A DNA stretch of 64,000 bases, from NCBI GenBank assembly GCA_963663525.2, contig CAXXHC010000004.1:124001-188000 (forward strand), read 5' to 3'. This DNA is from G963663525 sp963663525 (GTDB lineage Bacteria > Myxococcota_A > SURF-8 > G963663525). Under the pieces are notes generated by a model. It had not been told where the DNA came from. It was given only the letters and a program-made list of their open reading frames with translations, and made no database searches. Every line of letters begins with the position of its first letter. The first letter of the stretch is position 1. Position numbers and translations under genes: made by a program. Positions 1-8,031 of this stretch are shown here, in pieces.

Positions 1-196
1 GGTTCAGCGGCATGTAGCGGTCGGCGGTCGGTGCGTCTTCCGAGACGGACATCGGCGCGTCCATCTCCTCGCGGTCCCGTTCGGAGAACAACCCCTCCTC
101 ACTCAACGCGCTTCCCGACGCACAACCGGCGATGAGGCACGAAAACAGCAGCCATCCAAAAATCATTGCCCGAAAACCGGCGTGTCGTTCAATCAT
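1..196 (-). CDS. Lipoprotein, N-terminal part only
   Basis: This gene runs off the left edge; only its first 65 codons are visible. They encode a type II signal peptide: a hydrophobic stretch ending in the lipobox LIAGC, with the lipidated Cys at residue 25, followed by a Ser/Glu/Asp-rich spacer. The product should therefore be an envelope lipoprotein; its function cannot be seen. The ATG overlaps the last codons of the upstream lipB gene by 8 bp, so the two are probably translationally coupled and in one operon. The start is chosen because it gives a complete lipoprotein signal. Confidence 0.7.
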   Translation of the reverse strand, partial: MIERHAGFRAMIFGWLLFSCLIAGCASGSALSEEGLFSERDREEMDAPMSVSEDAPTADRYMPLN

Positions 197-887
197 CGTT
201 CTCGATCCATTCCTTTTCATTTTCAGAAGGCAAATCGGGTACATCGGCGCGTTCCATCGGCAGGCCGAAGACTTCGCCCATGCTCGTCACCGCCGCGTTC
301 AATACGTCTTCCATACGGCAGGCGCTTCCGCATCGCCTAAGCGTGGTGACGCCCCGGTCGGCGATGCCGCAAGGGGTGAACCACTCGTAGACGTCCAGGT
401 CGTTGTCCACGTTCAGCGAAAACCCGTGCATCGAAATTCCCTGCCGGATGCGCAGTCCCAACGCGCCGAGCTTGCGGTTTTCCACCCAAGCACCGGGGTG
501 TTCCGGGTCGCGCCGCGCGGTGACGCCGCAGAGGGCGCAGGTTTTCAGCAGGACGTCCTCCAGCAACCCGACAAACTCCCTGGCTCCTTTGGCTCCCACG
601 AGGGAGAGGCGCGCTACCGGGTAGCCGACAAGCTGGCCGGGTCCGTGGTAGGTCGCCAGTCCGCCGCGATCCGACTGCACCACCGTCACTCCCTTGCGGG
701 CGTATTCCTCGACGGAAAACGGCAAGGATTCCGGGGAGGTACGCCGCCCACAGGTCAGCGTCGGGGGATGGGAAGTCAGCAGCAGGTAGCCCGCCGTTTC
801 GGGATGTCGAAGCAGGCGTTGGAAAAGATTTCGCTGCCAGGTCCAGGCGCGAAGGTAAGGAAGATCCGGGACGTAGGTCCATTGCAC
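189..887 (-). CDS. lipB: Octanoyltransferase LipB
   Basis: LipB moves the octanoyl group from acyl carrier protein to lipoyl domains of enzymes such as pyruvate dehydrogenase, the first step of lipoate synthesis in the cytoplasm. The 232-residue protein has the family signature RGGLATYHGPGQLVGYP, the Lys-containing RKLGALGLR segment, HGFSLNV, and FTPCG with the catalytic Cys. Length is normal for the family. The start is GTG at 887, nine bases after a GGAG ribosome site and 13 bp after the stop of the phosphoesterase gene, so both are read from one promoter. lipA is not in the window. Confidence 0.95.
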   Translation of the reverse strand: MQWTYVPDLPYLRAWTWQRNLFQRLLRHPETAGYLLLTSHPPTLTCGRRTSPESLPFSVEEYARKGVTVVQSDRGGLATYHGPGQLVGYPVARLSLVGAKGAREFVGLLEDVLLKTCALCGVTARRDPEHPGAWVENRKLGALGLRIRQGISMHGFSLNVDNDLDVYEWFTPCGIADRGVTTLRRCGSACRMEDVLNAAVTSMGEVFGLPMERADVPDLPSENEKEWIENDD

Positions 888-900
888 GCCGGGTCGCTCC

Positions 901-1632
901 TTAAGAGCCGGAATACAGCCGGGCGGCGAAATACTCCGGCAGGCCCGCCTTCAAGATCGCCTCCACGGCGGCATCGATATCGTATTCCACGCGGTGCCAT
1001 TCAACGATGCGGGTTTCGTCGTCCCAGACTACCATGCTGGAACGGGTGTCGAAGTCGCGCGGCTGACCGACGCTGCCCACGGCGATGACGTACTTTTTAT
1101 TGGGGTCTAGCTTGATGTTCTCGACGGAGTATTCCACCGCGTTGGTCGGTCGGATTTCGTAAATGCGGCGCAGGTGCGAGTGTCCGACGAAGGTCACGTT
1201 TTTGATGCTTTCGTAGTCGAGTACCAGTTTTTCTGCCTGTTCCAGGGTGTACACGTAGTTGAAGACTTCCGGATTGATCGGTTCGCCGTGGACGTAGCAC
1301 ACGCTTTCTTCGTTGCGAAAATAGGGTAAGGCATTGAGAGTATTGAGGTTTTTCTCGCTCAGCGCGGCCCGCGTCCAGTCCAGAGCCTGTTTGGCGGCTT
1401 CGTAATAATAATTATAGTCCATCTGTCCCGCGACCGCTGCGTCGTGGTTGCCCATCACCGTGAAAGAAGTTACCGGTTCCACCAAGTTCATCACTTCTTC
1501 CGGATTTCCGCCGTAGCCCACGAGGTCGCCGAGGCAGATGCAACGATCCACACTCAGCGTCTGCATGTATTCCAGAACTTTTTCGGTCGCCTGCAAATTA
1601 CTGTGCAGGTCGGAAATGATACCCGTTCGCAT
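901..1632 (-). CDS. Calcineurin-like metallophosphoesterase, YfcE/MJ0936 type
   Basis: A 243-residue cytoplasmic phosphoesterase of the calcineurin-like superfamily. All metal motifs are present in order: SDLHSN near the N terminus, GDLVGYG, GNHDA, VHGEP and GHSH. The small single-domain layout matches YfcE/MJ0936-type phosphodiesterases; the natural substrate of this subgroup is usually unknown. It is the first gene of an operon with lipB and a lipoprotein, behind a sigma70-like promoter. The ATG follows an AGGAAAGGG ribosome site. A link to lipoate metabolism is not implied by the sequence. Confidence 0.85.
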   Translation of the reverse strand: MRTGIISDLHSNLQATEKVLEYMQTLSVDRCICLGDLVGYGGNPEEVMNLVEPVTSFTVMGNHDAAVAGQMDYNYYYEAAKQALDWTRAALSEKNLNTLNALPYFRNEESVCYVHGEPINPEVFNYVYTLEQAEKLVLDYESIKNVTFVGHSHLRRIYEIRPTNAVEYSVENIKLDPNKKYVIAVGSVGQPRDFDTRSSMVVWDDETRIVEWHRVEYDIDAAVEAILKAGLPEYFAARLYSGS

Positions 1633-1663
1633 GTGTACAGCCCTTTCCTTCCGGTGATGCGTG

Positions 1664-1693
1664 ATTCTAACTCAAACGGGTGGCCGTTTGCAA
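1664..1693 (-). promoter_or_regulatory. Sigma70-like promoter of the phosphoesterase-lipB operon
   Basis: On the minus strand a -35 box TTGCAA (1688-1693) and a -10 box TAGAAT (1664-1669) are 18 bp apart, about 30 bp upstream of the phosphoesterase ATG. Confidence 0.5.
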
Positions 1694-1770
1694 AGAGAAG
1701 GTACATTTTCTTTTTTTTCCAGAAACTTCGGATGCTTGTACGCGAAAAGCGGAGGGCTCATGGGTAGATA

Positions 1771-2613
1771 TCAGTCGTTTTCCAGGGGAGTTTCTTCTTC
1801 GTTGTTTGGCGACACGAAAACTTGCTCGCCGCCATTGCGAACCAGCCGTATCGTCACAACGGTGATGTTGTCCTTGCCGCCGCGTTGGTTCGCAAAACGC
1901 ACGAGGTTCTTCAGTGCCTGGGCCAGACTGGGCGAATTCTCCAAAACCCCTTTGATTTCAAAGTCTTTGACGAGATCGGTCAGGCCGTCTGAGCAAAGGA
2001 GGAAGAGATCCCCCTCTTCGGGTTCGAGGGTGAACACATCCGGTCGGACGGTGGCCTGGATGCCCAGAGCCCGCATAATCACGTTTTTGTGAGGGAAGTT
2101 CGCGGCGTCTTCCGGGCGGATTCGGTGAAGCTGGAGCATACTGTTGAGCAGGCTGTGATCGATGGTGATCTGTTCGAGTTTGCCACGGCGCAGACGGTAG
2201 CAACGGCTGTCTCCGACGTTGATGACATGCACCTTGTCCTCGATCATGTGCAGGCCGACGAGCGTCGTCCCCATGCCGAGATAAAGGTTGTTTCTACGGC
2301 TCTGGTGCCAGATGCGCTCGTTGGCCAGTTTTGCGGCGATGGCGAGGCGGTTTTCGGCCAGCGTGCGCTTTTTTTCGAGGGAAAAAGGCCAGGTGATGTC
2401 GTCGTCTTTCAGCGTGGCTTTGACGAAGTTCGTGATCGTTTTCGTGGCGAGCTGGCTGGCGATTTCCCCGGAGTTGTGTCCTCCCATGCCGTCCGCCACG
2501 AGGAACAGATCGATCTCCGGCACGAGAATGAAATCGTCTTCGTTCTGCTCCCGTTTCATGCCTACGTGCGTGAGACCTTCCGCCTCGACACGCCATGTCG
2601 TCGGATTGCTCAT
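1771..2613 (-). CDS. PP2C-family serine/threonine protein phosphatase
   Basis: This 280-residue protein is a bacterial PP2C (Stp/PrpC type), a metal-dependent phosphatase that removes phosphate from Ser/Thr on proteins. The metal-binding signature is complete: EQNEDD, VADGMGGH with GE in the following helix, CSDGLTD, and GGKDNITVV close to the C terminus. There is no signal peptide or membrane segment, so it acts in the cytoplasm. The start codon overlaps the stop of the diacylglycerol-kinase-like gene (ATGA), so it is translationally coupled to it. No Hanks kinase is in the window. Confidence 0.92.
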   Translation of the reverse strand: MSNPTTWRVEAEGLTHVGMKREQNEDDFILVPEIDLFLVADGMGGHNSGEIASQLATKTITNFVKATLKDDDITWPFSLEKKRTLAENRLAIAAKLANERIWHQSRRNNLYLGMGTTLVGLHMIEDKVHVINVGDSRCYRLRRGKLEQITIDHSLLNSMLQLHRIRPEDAANFPHKNVIMRALGIQATVRPDVFTLEPEEGDLFLLCSDGLTDLVKDFEIKGVLENSPSLAQALKNLVRFANQRGGKDNITVVTIRLVRNGGEQVFVSPNNEEETPLEND

Positions 2614-3545
2614 CGGATGATGATGTCCAAAAGCGGTCCCAATCCTACCTCCAGTTTCCCGCTTTCACAGCGGTACATGTCTCCATCGATAGTGTAACTG
2701 AACGACTCTTCCGAGTCGATGGTGTATTCTTTGCACGTTGTCTCGAAACCCACCCTGGGATGCAGGCCGCGACGCCCTTTGTAAAAAAAGGGGATTTCCC
2801 GCACGATTACGAACGGCGAACAGGTGAAGAACATCGCGTGCATCCGGTCGTGATCCTCCATGCAGCGGTACCAGATATCGAATCCCACGCCGATTCCCAT
2901 CGCCGTGCCCGAAAGAATCGTAGAAAACCGGTTCAAAGCGATCTCCTCGCCGTCCACGGTTACACGTGCGCGAATCGGGCGCATCCACTGCCGGACCAAT
3001 TTGCCTTGAACAAGCGTGCTGCCGATCCCGCGAACCAGCGTTTTGATGCCCTGCATGGTAGAGGGCGTGCCGGTTTCGTAATACGTATCCATGAAATTGG
3101 CCACCAGACCGTTGCCGAAGATGAAGCCGTACTTGTCGCCGATATGCATGGGGCGGCGCTTGACCGTCTCGAACGGCAGCCCGTTGTGGTATTTTTCCAC
3201 GAGGTTGTACATCAGATATTGCGGCTTGCCTTTGATGCGGAAGCCGTCGGCGATGGTGTTGAGCGTTCCGCCGCGCAACAGCGCGATTTTCGGCAGCGGA
3301 TCGTTTCCGTATACCTCGATGAATTTCGTCAACGTGACATGGTTGGTGCCGTCGCCGCCGTTCAGTGCCAGGATGTCGATGCCGCGTTTCTTGAAATCCC
3401 GCGCACAGGATTCGATGTCGCTGAACGAAAAGGTAGACTTGCTGGCTCCGTCCTGCCCGAGATAGTACCCAAGCTTTCGGATGCGGTCCGGATGATTCAC
3501 GTTCTGACGTGAGCGCGGATTGTTGATGACACCGATCCCCGGCAT
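2610..3545 (-). CDS. Diacylglycerol/lipid kinase-like protein (DAGK catalytic domain)
   Basis: A 311-residue member of the YegS/LCB5/DAGK fold. The N-terminal half has INNPRS and the nucleotide-binding GGDGT (residues about 64-68), followed by LRGGTLNT, where this family usually has a GTxN motif. The C-terminal beta-sandwich domain closes with FSYTIDGDMY, the typical DGE/DGD element. Such enzymes phosphorylate diacylglycerol or related lipids with ATP; the exact lipid cannot be told from sequence. It starts 30 bp after a lipoprotein gene, with an AGGGG ribosome site, and overlaps the PP2C gene by 4 bp, so the four genes from 5975 to 1771 probably form one transcript. Confidence 0.85.
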   Translation of the reverse strand: MPGIGVINNPRSRQNVNHPDRIRKLGYYLGQDGASKSTFSFSDIESCARDFKKRGIDILALNGGDGTNHVTLTKFIEVYGNDPLPKIALLRGGTLNTIADGFRIKGKPQYLMYNLVEKYHNGLPFETVKRRPMHIGDKYGFIFGNGLVANFMDTYYETGTPSTMQGIKTLVRGIGSTLVQGKLVRQWMRPIRARVTVDGEEIALNRFSTILSGTAMGIGVGFDIWYRCMEDHDRMHAMFFTCSPFVIVREIPFFYKGRRGLHPRVGFETTCKEYTIDSEESFSYTIDGDMYRCESGKLEVGLGPLLDIIIR

Positions 3546-3575
3546 GAATACATCCCCTCTCGGCAGGTGGAACAG

Positions 3576-4805
3576 CTACGGATTCGCGAGTGAGGCCCTA
3601 TAGATACGGTAGAGGCCGGATTCGTTTTCCCTGCCGCACCAGATAAGTTCATTTTCCGAGTCCAACGGCAAGATTAGCGGCCAACGCTCCTGACCCAGCA
3701 AATGGATTTTTCGAACATCGCTTTCGCCCGACCGTGTGGACAGGTCTTGCAGGTAGACGTCCACGCTGCCGCCAAGGTTGCTCGTCCAGGTTATGAACGG
3801 TCCCTGTCCGCCGGACGCCGGAGACAGCCGCATGTCATCCACGCGGACGATGCCGGACGTTTCCGGGTCGGGAACGGCCAGTTTGACTGCGCCACTGCCG
3901 CTTTCAAGGTCGATGCCCCAGATATCGCCGCGACGGTCCATCCAGGCCGCCCAGGGATAGGACACCTGAAGCTGATCGACTTCCGCAAGGTTCCCACCAT
4001 CCACGAGGTTCAGCCCGGAATCGAGCACCACCGGCTCGAAATCGTCGGTCGAAAGGTCCATGGAGTACACGCGACCGTCTTTTCCGAAAATCACGGCGAC
4101 TTTCTCCTCGACGTCGCAGGCAAACGCCAACGCACCGAGGTCGCGCTTGTCGTCGCTTTCGGGGTCGTCCAGATCCACCGTTTCGTCCTCGTCGAAGGAG
4201 TCCAGGTCGATCATGTGGATCTTGCTGTTATCACTGATGAAAATCGCCTCGCGGGTCTGTGCCGCCGAATCCGGTTTTTTGCGGATGCAGAGGCCGGGTA
4301 TCATTTGATGCTCGGTTTCGAACGTCTTGAACGTCCGGTCCAGCCAGGCGAAACGCGAAAGTTCCTTCGCGCCGGAATTCCAGAGAATTTCCTTGTCTCC
4401 GGCCACGACCTGATCCACTCCGGGCGTGAAGCCGTCGCCTTCGATGTCGGTCCATTCGCCATCCGACGGGAAAAAGGCTTTCAGTCCGTTGGTTTGTCCT
4501 CCGGTTTCGAGCACGTAGACCACCGTCTCTCCGCCCTTGGTCGCCACCAGGGGAAATTCATAGGCGCGGGAGGCGTCCAGGTCGGTTTCTTCCAGCAGCG
4601 CGGAGCGCACCAGGTCATCGTTGTCTTGGGGCACGTTTGCGGGGTCCGTACAGACGCTTTCGTAACAGACGAGATCCCCGGAGCAGTCGTCCGGGCTCGC
4701 GCACGCCTCGCCTTCTTCAACATCGCCGGAGGAGGAGCCTCCGCAACCCGCGAACAGCCAGACAAGCCAGAGCGCGGCCAGCAGTTTTTTTCCCATCATA
4801 AACAT
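3576..4805 (-). CDS. Secreted lipoprotein, beta-propeller-like, paralogue of the next gene
   Basis: A 409-residue protein with a lipobox (FAGC, Cys about 21), a Cys-rich segment CASPDDCSGDLVCYESVC, and then a region with repeated short strands that reads like a surface beta-propeller. It aligns along its second half with the adjacent 384-residue lipoprotein: both have DxDPxSxD, AxACD, WxxWMD/N, DMRxxP and GPFxTWxSxL blocks. The pair is therefore a tandem duplication. No enzyme motif is visible. It begins 15 bp after the paralogue's stop; the Shine-Dalgarno sequence is weak, and Met3 or Met4 are alternative starts. Confidence 0.75.
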   Translation of the reverse strand: MFMMGKKLLAALWLVWLFAGCGGSSSGDVEEGEACASPDDCSGDLVCYESVCTDPANVPQDNDDLVRSALLEETDLDASRAYEFPLVATKGGETVVYVLETGGQTNGLKAFFPSDGEWTDIEGDGFTPGVDQVVAGDKEILWNSGAKELSRFAWLDRTFKTFETEHQMIPGLCIRKKPDSAAQTREAIFISDNSKIHMIDLDSFDEDETVDLDDPESDDKRDLGALAFACDVEEKVAVIFGKDGRVYSMDLSTDDFEPVVLDSGLNLVDGGNLAEVDQLQVSYPWAAWMDRRGDIWGIDLESGSGAVKLAVPDPETSGIVRVDDMRLSPASGGQGPFITWTSNLGGSVDVYLQDLSTRSGESDVRKIHLLGQERWPLILPLDSENELIWCGRENESGLYRIYRASLANP

Positions 4806-4820
4806 ACCGTTTTCGTTGCG

Positions 4821-5975
4821 TTATTCGATCAGCAGGCGGGAGGTGATCGCATACGGCTCGCTGTCGCTCGTCCTGCCGCTCCAGTAAATGGTGTATGTTT
4901 GCGACGCCGCATCGCCGAATATCATCGGGTCGTGTTCCTCGCCGGGGAGTTCGAGCAACGTATTGTATTTCGTATCGTTTTCGAAACTCATGAGGTCGAG
5001 CCAGAACACGTCGTATTTCACGTTCAGATCGCTGGACCAGGTGACGAAGGGCCCGTGCAGGGTGTCGCCTTCGTAGGACGGGAACACGCGCATGTCCGTA
5101 ACCCTCGATACCGTACCGGTTTCGGGTGGGTCCACCTTGGCGATACGTCGCAGTCCGGCGGTTTGTTCGAGGTTGTTGGCGATGATGTCGCCGTCGAGGT
5201 TCATCCAGACCACCCAGGGATGTATGTACTGAAACTGCTCGATGTTGCGCATCCCGGAATCCACCAGAAGTTCCAGTTCGGGGCCGTCGCTCATGTCCAG
5301 GTTCATGCCGAACAGGCGTCCGTCCTCGGTGACGATTACCGCGCGTCCCTCGCGGGTATCGCAGGCCATCGCTGCCGGTTCGATGCGGTCGCGGTCCTCG
5401 GAATTGGGGTCGATCAGAGGCCAGGAATTGTTGATTTCGGCGAAGCTCGACAGCGAGACCCGCGCGAGCTGGCGGTCCTCGGTGGCGTAAATCAGGCTGT
5501 CTTCGGTGATGTTTTCGAAGCGGTCCTGGAGCAGAATACACAGGCCGGGCACCGGGCTGCCGTGGGTGGTCAGCGGGACGACAGTTCCCGTGACCCAGTG
5601 ACGGGTCAATTGGGTGGCGCCGGACTGCCACACGAAGTACTGATCGGTGGCGACGTAGGTGCCGGTGGAGAGTTCATACTCGCCCCGCACGAGGGTGGAA
5701 AGCTCTTTCTTACTGGTATGATAGGTGTAAATGCCGGAAGTACCCGTCTGGCGGTCCAGGAAACCGAGGATCAACTCGCCGTTGTCGTCGATCGGCATCG
5801 GGTACTGGAAGCTGTAATCGTATTCTTCGGTTCCCGTCGGGAGCACCTGCACGTCGTTGGAAGCGCCGGGCTGGTTGTTGTTGTCGCCGTTGTTGCCGTC
5901 GCCGCCGTCATCGCTGCACGCCGCGAAGGCCAGGAACAAAAGGCAGAAGAGAATGTACTTCGAAAAGCGATTCAT
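4821..5975 (-). CDS. Secreted lipoprotein, beta-propeller-like, first copy of a tandem pair
   Basis: A 384-residue lipoprotein: signal peptide with lipobox FAACS (Cys 20), an Asp/Gly/Asn-rich linker typical of surface lipoproteins, then repeated beta-strand blocks without recognised catalytic residues. It is a paralogue of the next gene downstream. It has a strong AAGGAG ribosome site 8 bp before the ATG and is the first gene of a four-gene unit that ends with the lipid kinase and PP2C phosphatase. A role in binding an extracellular ligand or in envelope sensing is only inference. Confidence 0.75.
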   Translation of the reverse strand: MNRFSKYILFCLLFLAFAACSDDGGDGNNGDNNNQPGASNDVQVLPTGTEEYDYSFQYPMPIDDNGELILGFLDRQTGTSGIYTYHTSKKELSTLVRGEYELSTGTYVATDQYFVWQSGATQLTRHWVTGTVVPLTTHGSPVPGLCILLQDRFENITEDSLIYATEDRQLARVSLSSFAEINNSWPLIDPNSEDRDRIEPAAMACDTREGRAVIVTEDGRLFGMNLDMSDGPELELLVDSGMRNIEQFQYIHPWVVWMNLDGDIIANNLEQTAGLRRIAKVDPPETGTVSRVTDMRVFPSYEGDTLHGPFVTWSSDLNVKYDVFWLDLMSFENDTKYNTLLELPGEEHDPMIFGDAASQTYTIYWSGRTSDSEPYAITSRLLIE

Positions 5976-6016
5976 GGCGATATCTCCTTGTGCGTTGCAA
6001 GATCGACTGGCTAGGA

Positions 6017-6045
6017 AAAATAGACCGATCGTGACAAAAGTTCAA
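6017..6045 (-). promoter_or_regulatory. Sigma70-like promoter of the four-gene lipoprotein-kinase-phosphatase unit
   Basis: On the minus strand TTGAAC (6040-6045) and TATTTT (6017-6022) are 17 bp apart, 42 bp upstream of the ATG at 5975. Confidence 0.5.
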
Positions 6046-6214
6046 GGAAAATCGTGCCCTTGCCTTGTCGAGCGCGGTGGGTCGGGAGGGAAAAGGAGCA
6101 AAGGATTTCACGAGGTTGCATGGCGGCGGAAGCGATTCCATTTTCCCGGCTTTCCTTCCGACCCATCTCCAGTTTTTTCTAAAAATCTAACTTGACCAAA
6201 GATATCATGAGTCC

Positions 6215-6316
6215 GCTCGTCCCGAGTGCCGCCCGTAAGGGCGGTGTATCGAGGGATCTATACGAAAAACGCTATGGTTCGATACGATTTGCTTCGCAAA
6301 TCACTCACCATGAGCG
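6215..6316. repeat. Dispersed hairpin module A, solitary copy
   Basis: The 529-bp gap 5976-6504 contains the promoter above and this roughly 100-bp module. Its ends are complementary (GCTCGTCCCGAG and CATGAGCG), and inside are GCCCGTAAGGGC and GATTTGCTTCGCAAATC hairpins. The same module is at 20639-20720 (inverted) and 39705-39789. Here it has no clear flanking inverted repeat or target duplication. I see no gene in the gap. Confidence 0.75.
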
Positions 6317-6504
6317 TTTTTCCTCTTGGTCGAAAAGCTGGGGATGAGTCCGGTTTTCCTTCGATGCCGTTCAAATTTTCGCCCTTTCTCCTTGGCTTTG
6401 CACCCCGGATTTGGTACAACCTCCGCAATGGGGTGATTTGGGGGATGGTGTGCCTTTTTATAAGGTTTCTTTCGAATTGATAACAAACACGGAAAGAGGG
6501 TCTC

Positions 6505-7326
6505 ATGCGTAGGTCTTTGGCGCTTTTCATCGCGGCGATGGTTCTTTCGGCGACCGGTTGTACGGTGGTCGAATCGGGACACGTCGGTGCGTATTTCAAC
6601 TGGCGAACCGGTACGGATACGGAAAACGTGCTTCACGAAGGTTTCCATCTCGTCGCGCCGTGGAACAGGGTGATCGCCTACAGCGTCCGGGTTCAGGACG
6701 TAAAGGAAAACTTGAAGATTCTCACCAAGGATCAGCTCAACATCAGCGTCGAGGTGTCCATCCGCTTCCGCGTGATTTCGGATAGGGTCGGCATGTTGCA
6801 CAAGGAACTCGGTCCAGCTTATGAAGATACCATCATCCGACCGACCCTGCGCAACGTGGCGCGGGAAGTGATTGCTGCTTACGAAAGCACCAAAGCGTAT
6901 ATGAATCGTCCGGAAATACAGTTGGAGATTCAGAAAAAGCTCGGCGAAAATCTGCCGAGAAAGTTCTACGAGGTCCAACAGATCCTGTTGCGCAACATGG
7001 ATTTTCCCAAGGTGGTGGAAGAAGCCATCCAGCGCAAGCTTTCCGAAAAACAGGAGGCGGAACGTATGCTCTTCGTGCTTGAAAAAGAGCAACGGGAGGC
7101 CGAACGCAAAAAGGTCGAAGCCAAGGGCATCGCCGATTTCCAGGCCATCGTCTCCACGGGTATTACCGAAAACCTGCTGCGTTGGAAAGGCATCGAAGCC
7201 ACGTTGAAACTGGCGGAAAGTGAGAACTCCAAAATCGTGGTGGTCGGTGGCGGCAAAGACGGCCTGCCACTGATTCTCGGCAACGCGGAAGGGGATAAAG
7301 CCGTTTCCAAGAAGAAAAAGCACTAG
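6505..7326 (+). CDS. Prohibitin/SPFH-domain lipoprotein
   Basis: A 273-residue SPFH (stomatin/prohibitin/HflC) protein. Instead of a transmembrane anchor it has a lipoprotein signal with lipobox SATGC (Cys about 19), so it should be tethered to a membrane by lipid. Residues about 25-170 form the SPFH domain, with the run VxDVKENLKILTKDQLNISV typical of prohibitins, followed by a charged helical segment rich in Glu, Arg and Lys (about 175-215) that should oligomerise. Prohibitin-like proteins scaffold membrane proteases and lipid domains; no FtsH is nearby. Ribosome site AGAGGG lies 5 bp before the ATG. Confidence 0.85.
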   Translation: MRRSLALFIAAMVLSATGCTVVESGHVGAYFNWRTGTDTENVLHEGFHLVAPWNRVIAYSVRVQDVKENLKILTKDQLNISVEVSIRFRVISDRVGMLHKELGPAYEDTIIRPTLRNVAREVIAAYESTKAYMNRPEIQLEIQKKLGENLPRKFYEVQQILLRNMDFPKVVEEAIQRKLSEKQEAERMLFVLEKEQREAERKKVEAKGIADFQAIVSTGITENLLRWKGIEATLKLAESENSKIVVVGGGKDGLPLILGNAEGDKAVSKKKKH

Positions 7327-7342
7327 GCGTTCGTTTTAAGAC

Positions 7343-7975
7343 ATGCGAACCGCTCCCGACGATCCCGGCCTCGCTTCGACGCATTATATCGATGCTCGTC
7401 ACGAAAACGTGCTGGCTGAACTCGTGCGTTTGAAAATCGATGGCCTGCCGTCCGCCGAGAAAGCCCGCAGGATTTTTCTGCGCGTGCGGGACGGCATCGC
7501 CTACACGCCCATGGTTCCCCTGGACGATCCGGGCCACTTCAAGGCCAGTTTCACGCTGAGTCAAGGCTACGGTTTCTGCGTGCAGAAAGCGGTGGTTTTC
7601 GCCGCGCTCTGCCGGGCGGCGGGACTACCCTGCCGCCTGCGTTTCGCCGACATCCGCAGCCACCGGATTTCTCCGTCTCTATATGCTTTGATGGGAACGG
7701 ACGTGTTCGTGTTCCATGGGTACAACGAAGTACGGATCGATGGGAAGTGGGTGCAGGCGACGCCTGCGTTCGAGAAAAAGCTTTGTGATTCTCAAGGGTT
7801 TCGCACGATAGATTTCGACGGGCGAAACCACGCGCTGCTTCCCTCCACCGACCTTGCCGGGCGGCCTCATTTCGAGTATCTGCGCTATTACGAGCCGGAA
7901 TACGACCTGCCGTTGGAACGCATCCTCGCCGATATCGTGGAGGCCTACGGCACAAGGAAACTCAAGGTCGGGTAA
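7343..7975 (+). CDS. Transglutaminase-like cysteine protease-fold protein
   Basis: A 210-residue soluble protein of the transglutaminase-like superfamily. The nucleophile motif GFCVQKAVVFAALCRAAG (Cys about 73) and the His motif FHGYNEVRIDGKWV are present. At the third triad position, where Asp is usual, the sequence reads ATPAF, so catalysis may be altered. It begins 16 bp after the SPFH gene and is probably co-transcribed. The last codons, GTC GGG TAA, lie in the left arm of a 9-bp hairpin (7967-7989), so a repeat module supplies the stop codon. Substrate unknown. Confidence 0.75.
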   Translation: MRTAPDDPGLASTHYIDARHENVLAELVRLKIDGLPSAEKARRIFLRVRDGIAYTPMVPLDDPGHFKASFTLSQGYGFCVQKAVVFAALCRAAGLPCRLRFADIRSHRISPSLYALMGTDVFVFHGYNEVRIDGKWVQATPAFEKKLCDSQGFRTIDFDGRNHALLPSTDLAGRPHFEYLRYYEPEYDLPLERILADIVEAYGTRKLKVG

Positions 7976-8023
7976 GACAATTACCCGACAATGTATTATC
8001 GCTAAAATCAAAGAATAACCGCT
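7967..8023. repeat. Hairpin (module D type) joined to a half element end
   Basis: GTCGGGTAA and TTACCCGAC form a perfect 9-bp stem with a 5-base loop. It is followed at 7997-8023 by a sequence nearly identical to the right end of the element at 16352-16522 (CGCTAAAATCAA through CCGCT). The left partner end is missing. The stem contains the stop codon of the transglutaminase-like gene, and the element end lies 8 bp from the stop of the convergent VWA gene. Confidence 0.65.
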
Positions 8024-8031
8024 CTAATCCC

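Noticed and set aside
3702..6014. A 770-codon open frame on the plus strand
   Set aside because: Antisense to the two paralogous lipoproteins, which have signal peptides and mutual similarity; the shadow has no motifs.
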